The translations under genes were made by a program, and so were the position numbers. From Dioscorea cayenensis subsp. rotundata (lineage: Eukaryota; Streptophyta; Magnoliopsida; Dioscoreales; Dioscoreaceae), in contig NC_052477.1 of assembly GCF_009730915.1 (NCBI RefSeq), positions 25,748,578 through 25,812,577 of the forward strand: a DNA stretch of 64,000 nt, given 5' to 3'. The notes under the pieces are model-generated. The model saw only the letters and a program-made list of their open reading frames with translations. It was not told the origin of the DNA and searched no databases. Within the stretch, counting starts at the first letter, position 1. Every line of letters begins with the position of its first letter. Below, in pieces: positions 57,248 to 64,000 of the stretch.

Positions 57248-57770
57248 TGGTATCAATCTCTATGAAAGGTTACTATAACTGCAAATTAAAGATTTTGTGA
57301 ACTTGAAGCAAATTGGTGCTGAGTTCTATGATGACAAAAAGTGTCTGCATTGTTCCATTTCCTTCACCGGAGACACTGGAGTTCAATGGATTGCACAACC
57401 GACAGGGATTGAACAGAGTAGGACTGCAGCAGCTTGCATCACTTTGAGGTTTAAAGGTATGGAACTGTCCTAAGCTGCAATTTTCTGCAGAAGAGCAAAT
57501 TCCTCCAAAACTTTGGCATTTGGAGATATTGGCATGTCTATTGTTGATAGAGTGATGCCATACACATGAAAACAGCAAGTTTGCTCATATCAAGCAATTG
57601 ATCTTCAACAAGAAGGGATGTGATCCATGTGGGTTGGAACTACTTATCAAAATGTTATTTATAATGTATGCGCTTTAATGAAGAAGTTCAGATTTCAAAA
57701 TTTAGAATTTCACAATGTTTGCTTGTTTCTTTGAATGTAATGTTGATTTCCCTGTGTAATAAAATTTCTT
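57248..57770 (+). pseudogene. NLR-4: LRR-end scrap related to NLR-2
   Basis: Broken frames follow the last LRRs of NLR-2 closely: SISMKGYYNCK, IGAEFYDDK, GLQQLASL, WNCPKLQFSAEEQIPPKLWH and IKQLIFNKKGCDP. Similarity continues past the stop into the 3' UTR (ttcagatttcaa, aatttcacaatgtttgct, tttgaatgtaatgttga). About 100 bp of the LRR are missing near 57270. It is the decayed end of a former NLR-2 paralogue in the opposite orientation. Confidence 0.8.
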
Positions 57771-58498
57771 TCTTCATATCAAGTCTAGCATATTGAAGTC
57801 ATCTAGATATTTTGTTGAATATGAACTCTGTTATTAATTTAGTTTTTATCTGGAATCATGCAATTAGGATATAAATAAAATGCAGCTTTTAAGGATTCAA
57901 CAGTTTGCAAAGTCAATGAAAATTAATTTTCTGTTCAACACCAAAAATCTTATACTGAAGATTGGAAAAACTTGTGTTTCTTCAGCTTTTGTGCTAATAC
58001 TCCCTGAAGCTCTGCTTCTCACTTGAGCATTTTATTTATTTATTTTTAATGAAATGAATAAACAATGATTTCATTTCATTATGTAGATAAGAAATTACAT
58101 AACTGTTCTTACTTACCAGAGAGTGGAGATTTATTGCTATTTCACAATGAGAAAATAGTCATGCCATTCATTTTGTGTTTGTTTCTGACTTTGATTTAGA
58201 ATCTACATTCTGTTGTATAACTAAAAGGTCTCATTTTACTGGTGTATATTTTTTTATACAACGTAGCCCTTCCTCTGTTGATATATTATGTTTGGGGTAC
58301 ATGTGCCCTACAATAAACAAATAAGGAATTGCTTGCAATTTTGATTCCCTGTCTGCCAAGTGCTTGGGAAACAAGGCAATGCCATTGACTTCTAAGAGGA
58401 AAACTTGGAGATTAGGCTACATATTTGACTTTCAGACCTCAAATATCAGCAGAAGAGTAGATCACTAGACAATCTGCCATACTTGCATGATCAAATCA
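57771..58498. other. Intergenic DNA with a LINE-A tail relic
   Basis: Mostly AT-rich with no gene. At about 58036-58100 the minus strand has a degenerate LINE-A terminus (aaatcattgtttattcattt). Confidence 0.4.
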
Positions 58499-58842
58499 AT
58501 GGCTGATGCAATCCTATCATCGGTGCTATCTATGATCAATGGCTTCAGATTACAGTCACCATCTCCGCATCCATGGAAAGCCGTTGATGAAGATCTAAAC
58601 AAACTCGAAGCGGTAACAGTGCGGCTTCAAGCCTTGGATAGCAATGTGGAGAAGAAGGGAATGCAAGATGAGTGCGTAAAACATTGGCTGCAAGAGCTCA
58701 AGCATGCTGCCTATGATGCTGAGGACATACTTGAGGATTACGAATAGGAAGTCCAGGAAAGGCCAATGGTATGTGGCTCTACTCAATTCCCATTTCTTGA
58801 TGGTATTGTTTCTAGGATGCATGATATTGTAGAGAAGTTTCA
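58499..58842 (+). pseudogene. NLR-5: CC-domain fragment cut off by LINE-B3
   Basis: MADAILSSVLSMINGF begins a typical NLR CC domain and continues to AAYDAEDILEDYE. A stop follows at 58745-58747. The frame goes on with GIVSRMHDIVEKFH, the linker before NB-ARC, and ends abruptly at the LINE-B3 3' terminus. An alternative in-frame ATG lies at 58487. Nothing of NB-ARC remains in the window; it may lie beyond the LINE, outside the right edge. Confidence 0.85.
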
Positions 58843-59027
58843 TTTGGGGAAAAGGAGCTCTCAAAGCTATTTATTCAAAAAGAAGAAGAAGCTACAAAAA
58901 TGAAAGGAAACAAAACAGAAGACTGATCAATGAAAAGAAAAAAGAAAACAGTTGGAGCTAAATAAAATGCTTCATTATCCAACGGGGTAGATCTCTCCCT
59001 TGATGAAAAAAGGTTAACGAATGCTTG

Positions 59028-62000
59028 CTAGAACCAAGAATGGCCAAGTTGACAGCTGCATTCATCCATGATTGAGGTATGATGTGAAATTTGAGGAGAA
59101 TTAAGCTCATTCAGGAGATAAGATATAGAATTAAATAAAGGATCCAGACGCCATAAAGTTTGCCGACAGCCCAGGGTAATTGCCTTTAGAAGTGCAGCAT
59201 TTGCGAGGAAAATATGTTTGCAGATAACACTCAGATTCAATGAACTCTGCAGTGCCAAAATGAGAGCTTGAGCATCAGCTTCAATTCCAGTTTCCGCAAA
59301 AGAAGGACCGCAGCCAGCAAGAACGAGGCAAGAAGTAGCGTTGTAATTGGAGATGTGAAAGCCTACTCCGGCCAAGTTGGACTCGCGATTCCAGACAGCT
59401 GCAGAAAAAAGGAATGGAGCATCAGCGGAAGTGAAATTATTGGTTAACAGGTTTCTCCCGACGACAAATGATTGAGCAGAGAAGTACTCCCTGACATGAG
59501 CCACCGCCTGAGTAGCAAGAACAGCACAGTCCATAGTCTCATTCTGGAATATAATCTTGCACCTGGCTTTCCAGATAAGTCAGACAGTCACAGCAATTAC
59601 AGATCGAGTAAACAAATCAAAATCAGAACCATTCTGATTGGAGACAAGCCAACAACGAGAGCTGAAATTATTACCAAAAGTGATGTTTCTACCAATAACA
59701 GAACTGATTAATCTCCAAATACATTGAGCTTTAGGACAGATTAAAAAGATGCTCAGAGGTCTCATAATCAATGTTACATAATCGATAATAAGTACGAGGC
59801 CCCAAGTTCAACCTGTACAAGAATTCATAAGTCTTAATAGCATTGTGAAGAAGAAGCCAAATGAAATGCTTAGCTCTAGGGGCTATCTTGAGGTTCCACA
59901 GATTGGCCCACCCATCCCAACAATCAAAGGGATCAACACCATGAGTAAAGTGATAATAAACCATAGAAGGGATTGTTAACTTCCTAGTCTTAGGATACCA
60001 TACCCACCAATTATCATAGCCATGATTAAAGTTCTCAGCATTAAGATAATCAAAATTAATGTTATCACCAAAGATTAAATGAAGCATCTTCATGTTCCAG
60101 GAATTCCCAACCAACAGATCGGACAGACACAAATGGTCATAAGAAAGATCCACATTAAAATAAGTTGGTTTGTAAGCAAGAGGGATCTCAAAGTACCAAG
60201 GATCCGTTAGGAAATTGGTACTGACAGGATTAACCCTTTTCAACCACAAACAAGGCTTAATAGATGAAGCAGTATTTCATAAACCTTTAAAAAACCAAGA
60301 ACAATTAGCAGGTATAGAGTTGGACCAAAAATTCAAAGAGCCATACTTATTATACAAGATATCCACCCAAATAGCATTATGTTTATTCAGATACTTAAAC
60401 ACATTTTTGGCCATTAAAGAAGTTTTCGCCACACAAAGATTACGAATCGACAAACCCCCCTCAGCTCGATCAAGCATAATATCTATCCAACTAACCGAAT
60501 TCATGCCTTTTCTATTGCCACCCTTATCCCAAAAGAAAGACCTAGCTGCTTTAGAGATACCATCCAACACAGTATCAGGAACAGGATATACAGAGAGATA
60601 ATACAAAGGAATAGACATAATAGAGGAATTTATGAGGATTGTTTTGCCAGTTTTTGATATTTTAGAATGATTCCAAAAGGAAATAGAATTGTTTATCTTA
60701 TTAAGCATACTGTGAAAGACAGGCAAAGCTAGACGCTTAGGAGAAATCAGAACTCCAAGATATTTAAACGGAAAGACTCCTGTTTTAATGTTGAGAATGT
60801 TGCAAATACTACCCTTAAGCCTGAAGTTAAATCTAAAGGGGAAGAAAACTTCAGACTTACGAGGATTAGCTCGTTGGCCAGTAAGTTGCTCATAAATGGA
60901 AAAGCAGAGATTGATATTACGAGCAGATTTTCGAGTAGCATGAGTAATGAGAATTAAATCATCAGCGTACATAAGGTGGTTGAAATTCTGACTCAGGGAG
61001 GAATCAAATCCAGGAATGATGCTATGTCGCAGAGCAAAGTTCAGCAAGGTTGTAAGATTTTGAGCAACCATGATAAATAAGTAAGATGACAAAGGATTTC
61101 CTTGCCTGAGGCCACGGGTAGATTTAAACCAAGGGGATGGCTGCTTATTGATTAAAATAGAAAAAGAAGAAGAGCTGATACAAGCATGAACCCAGGTAAT
61201 CCAACGACTCGGGAAGTTCATACGGTAAGTGTGGCAAGAATTGCATTCCAATTCAGTGTATCACAGGCTTTTTCAATGTCTAGCTTGACAATCATCCTAG
61301 GGGGATTCGAATAATTGCGATCTATCGTGTGGACTACTTCTTGAAGGGCAATAATGTTACCGAAAGGATTACGACCAGAGATGAAACCACATTGCTCTCG
61401 GCCAATGATCATAGGTAGTATACTCTTAAGCCGATTAGCCAAAACTTTAGAAATAATTTTATAACAAACATTGCACAGAGAGATCGGGCGAAAATCAGAA
61501 ACCGACTTGGGATTAGTATTTTTAGGGACAAGAGAAATGTAAGTCTGACCCCAAGCATTAGGCATAATAGAGTTATCAAAAAAATACCTGATCGCTGCAA
61601 ATACAGAGTCACCAATATCATTCCAGAAAAAGCGATAGAATTCGGCATTAAAGCCGTCAGGACCCGGGCTCTTACCAGAAGGGAGGGACTGAAGGCCAGG
61701 AAAACCTCATTCTTAGATACTTCACGAGTGAGCAAATCTCCGTCATCAGGGGAAATAAATTGAAGATCATCCGGGAGAGCGTATAGGATATCATTAAAGT
61801 TCAAGCATGAAGGCTCAGTCCACAGATTAGTAAAAATAAGAACAAAAAACTTGCTCAAAACTAAGACGATCAGTATAACAAATCCCATCAGCGTCACAAA
61901 TAAGAGAAATATTATTTTAATGATTACGGAAACGAACTGAATTGTGAAAGAAGCTACTATTGTTATCTCCACTATGAACCCAAAGAAGGCGAGTGCGCTG

Positions 62001-62979
62001 CGCCCACTTCAAAGAATTCTGGCGTTGGAGGGCAGAAAGTTTATTATACAGAGAAGTAAGATCTGGAATCAATCCAGAATTGCTAACAGCTTCTAGGTTT
62101 TCTACATCCAAAATATCCATCTCAGTTTTATTAATCTGCATGCATAGGATTAGAGTGGGGCCGAAAATTCCAAGCCTCACGAACAGCAGAATGACATCCA
62201 AGATAGTCAAACCAAAAATTATCAAAATGAAACATGCGCTTTTTATAACCGTTACGAGGAGCAACCGTGAGAAGAATAGGGGCATGATCAGAAAAAGTAC
62301 GAGGGAGATGTTTAATAAAGTAAGTATCAAAGAAAGCTGAGCAAGAGGAATTAATGAGACACCGATCGAGCCGAGCCCATTTCCGAGCCAACCCGGTCTG
62401 ATTGTTGCACCAAGTAAACTTAGGACTTGTGAACTTAACATCCAATAAATTATTAGCTGTAATAAACTCAGAAAAAAAAACTCTAGATTTATGAAGATAA
62501 TACTGATAAGATCCCCCTTTAGTCTCACTAATGGAAATTACAGCATTGAAATCTCCAATAAGAAACCAAGGAAGATTCAAATTAGCAATACCAGTTAATT
62601 CATCCCAAACATACCTTTGTTCATAAAGACGAGAAGAATTGTAGATAACGGTAAGGTTCCAAGAAGCACTACAGCCTAGAGTAATTATAAGATGAAGTGC
62701 AAACCTGGACTTGGCCAAGGGGGTAACTTGACCCAAATGCTTTTGCCACAAAACAATAATGCCCCCCGAATAGCCATCAGCCTCGATAGCTGCCTAGGCC
62801 CATTTCTTGTTAATTTTGGAACAAAATCTATTCAACCTGATATTATCAGCCCTAGTCTCAACCAGGCAAAACGCTATCGGGTTTAGTTTTCTCATCAAGA
62901 GTTTGATTCTAGTGACTGTATCGCGACTTGAAACTCCTCTACAGTTCCAACACACCAGTTTAGTAGGGTAAGTAAACAT
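59028..62979 (-). pseudogene. LINE-B3 ORF2 (endonuclease, RT, zf-RVT, RNase H)
   Basis: Domains from the N-terminus: endonuclease KLVCWNCRGVSS (62960), FLIGDFNAVIS (62560) and FSDHAPILL (62290); RT SDFRPISLCNVCYKIISKVL (61490), GLRQGNPLSSYLF (61110) and MYADDLILI (60970, intact YADD); zf-RVT (59740-59890); RNase H AAVWNRESNLAGVGFHI (59360) to ADAQALILAL (59260). A stop at 62794-62796 and at 60277, plus frame changes near 62140, 61700, 61235 and 59735, disable it. Intact length would be about 1300 codons, usual for plant L1 ORF2. Confidence 0.9.
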
Positions 62980-63030
62980 AATAAAACAGATAAATAATTA
63001 AGGGCACGACAATCTTAAAGATAAGGCAAA

Positions 63031-64000
63031 TTAAACACAGGTAGAGAAATTTCCTGAGACTAAGAGATAAGTCACCAAAACGACAGCTTCATCTGTATCA
63101 AGCCTTCCCTTTTTATGAGAGGCATCCGGGGGCTGAAGACCCTTACGAGCAAGAGCCTCCTTCCTTAACCCAGACTGATACTGAACGAGAGTCATAGCAT
63201 CATCAGGTTCACCAATCTCTTCTAGTTCATCATATTCGGACATATCACTATCTTCATCACCAGTTCCCTCTCCTTCAGAATCATCACCATCAGAGTCACC
63301 CACCATGGGATCTGAGTTATCAACCTGAGAAGGAGAATGTAAAGCACCAGCAACCAAGTCTACTGCCTGCTTATGAGACGAAAGGGAGGGGCCAGGAGCT
63401 GTGGTCTCCATCATCTCTACAGAGGTGCGGACTATGGGAGCTGGTGGAGTTGCTATGATGGGACTTTTCAACTTGGCATTGGAACTCCCCAAAGCATTGG
63501 GATGCTCCACAATGGCTTTGGAACACGTTCCAATCTCGGGACGAGAGCGAGAGCTGCCCGTTGAGAGTCCCAAACCCTCAGTAATGGATGGTGGAGTCCC
63601 ATCAACAAGAGGCTCAACAGTGATAGGATCCGTGACTGAGTGTCTCAACCCTGCATGGCCTCCCCTTCCTTTGAACGAGGAACCACCACGTGGCGAGCGA
63701 ACAGGGCTAGTGTGAGGCAGTGAGGCGACAGAGGCTGCACCAATGGGATTCGGGGAGATCACGTGGGATACATGTGACCCAAACCGTGCTGCAACACTGC
63801 TTGCACCGCCTCTAGCTCCTCTCCGTCCGCCACCGCGACCTCGACTACGGGAGACAAGCATCCGAGGTCCAAAATCGGTCTCCGGTTGATACAACTGATT
63901 ATCCAAATTCTCAGCACTAGCCGGTGACGAAGAGATAGTTTTTGCCTCCAAGCCATTGGACGGTGGATCCAGGTGCATCCTTACCTCCGAATCCTGGGGA
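63031..64000 (-). CDS. LINE-B3 ORF1, C-terminal part (runs off the window)
   Basis: An open frame of at least 315 residues that continues to the window edge. It has an RG-rich stretch (SRGRGGGRRGARGG, about residues 46-60 from the first visible Met) and a long acidic run (DSDGDDSEGEGTGDEDSD). ORF1 proteins of plant L1 elements bind RNA; the domain expected for that would lie upstream, outside the window. The stop is about 50 bp before the ORF2 start. Confidence 0.6.
   Translation of the reverse strand, partial: PQDSEVRMHLDPPSNGLEAKTISSSPASAENLDNQLYQPETDFGPRMLVSRSRGRGGGRRGARGGASSVAARFGSHVSHVISPNPIGAASVASLPHTSPVRSPRGGSSFKGRGGHAGLRHSVTDPITVEPLVDGTPPSITEGLGLSTGSSRSRPEIGTCSKAIVEHPNALGSSNAKLKSPIIATPPAPIVRTSVEMMETTAPGPSLSSHKQAVDLVAGALHSPSQVDNSDPMVGDSDGDDSEGEGTGDEDSDMSEYDELEEIGEPDDAMTLVQYQSGLRKEALARKGLQPPDASHKKGRLDTDEAVVLVTYLLVSGNFSTCV

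Larger units (their letters stand above)
58843..64000 (-). mobile_element. LINE-B3: near full-length LINE, extends past the window edge
   Basis: The 3' end is at the left: on the minus strand AATAAATAGCTTTGAGAGCT then CCTTTTCCCCAAA, with the hairpin AGCTT-TGA-GAGCT at 58856-58868, as in LINE-B1 and B2, and no poly(A). ORF2 and ORF1 follow rightward. It lies inside NLR-5. The 5' end and any target duplication are outside the window. Confidence 0.9.

Noticed and set aside
1..64000. CRISPR array, operon or bacterial feature
   Set aside because: No regularly spaced identical repeats; introns and retrotransposons show this is plant nuclear DNA.

Overview
The window is nuclear DNA of a flowering plant. 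It has spliced genes with GT-AG introns, CC-type NLR (disease-resistance) genes, plant Ty1/copia and Ty3/gypsy elements primed by initiator tRNA-Met, L1-type LINEs with plant-style RNase H domains, TRIM/SMART miniature LTR elements and several classes of TIR elements. All recognisable NLRs are of the CC type, which fits a monocot (a yam-like genome would suit), but I cannot fix the species from the sequence.

Only two protein-coding genes look intact. (1) A nine-exon GT47/exostosin-family glycosyltransferase lies on the minus strand (16553-20283); every splice site and phase checks by hand to a 506-residue type II membrane protein. (2) A single-exon 993-residue CC-NB-ARC-LRR gene, NLR-2, lies on the minus strand (34473-37454). 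It has an unusual MHD-motif variant and an extra basic segment inside the LRR. Around them are four broken NLRs on the plus strand: NLR-1 (9996-13413; internal deletion, stops, DNA element inside), NLR-3 (53268-57075; TRIM inside exon 1, several frameshifts, kinase-2 DD changed to NN), NLR-4 (57248-57770; LRR and 3' UTR scrap closely related to the NLR-2 end) and NLR-5 (58499-58842; CC domain cut off by a LINE). This is a decaying NLR cluster with one survivor.

The rest is mostly transposon strata. 1-9.4 kb: LINE pieces in both orientations, then a Copia element (5105-9406). 12.3-15.5 kb: a hAT-like element, a truncated LINE, SINE-like DNA and relics. 20.4-23.3 kb: three TIR elements in succession, the first a perfect Mutator-type MITE about 180 bp upstream of the exostosin start codon. 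23.3-33.6 kb: an old plus-strand LINE holding, in order, a chromovirus-like Gypsy element, a TIR element and a younger LINE-B copy. 33.6 kb: a 255-bp SMART-like LTR element. 37.8-44.1 kb: an old minus-strand LINE split by a TRIM/Copia chimera. 44.7-53.0 kb: three LINEs. 58.8-64.0 kb: an almost full-length LINE-B.

The most interesting structural signal is that the LINEs fall into two families, each with its own terminal hairpin. LINE-A lacks RNase H and ends in a GTGG-TTTAT-CCAC hairpin plus an A-rich or CAA tail. LINE-B carries RNase H and ends in a compensating AGCTN...NAGCT hairpin with a 3-nt loop, followed by a pyrimidine-rich 9-13 nt terminus and no poly(A). Two copies with perfect 11- and 13-bp target-site duplications fix the LINE-B end exactly.
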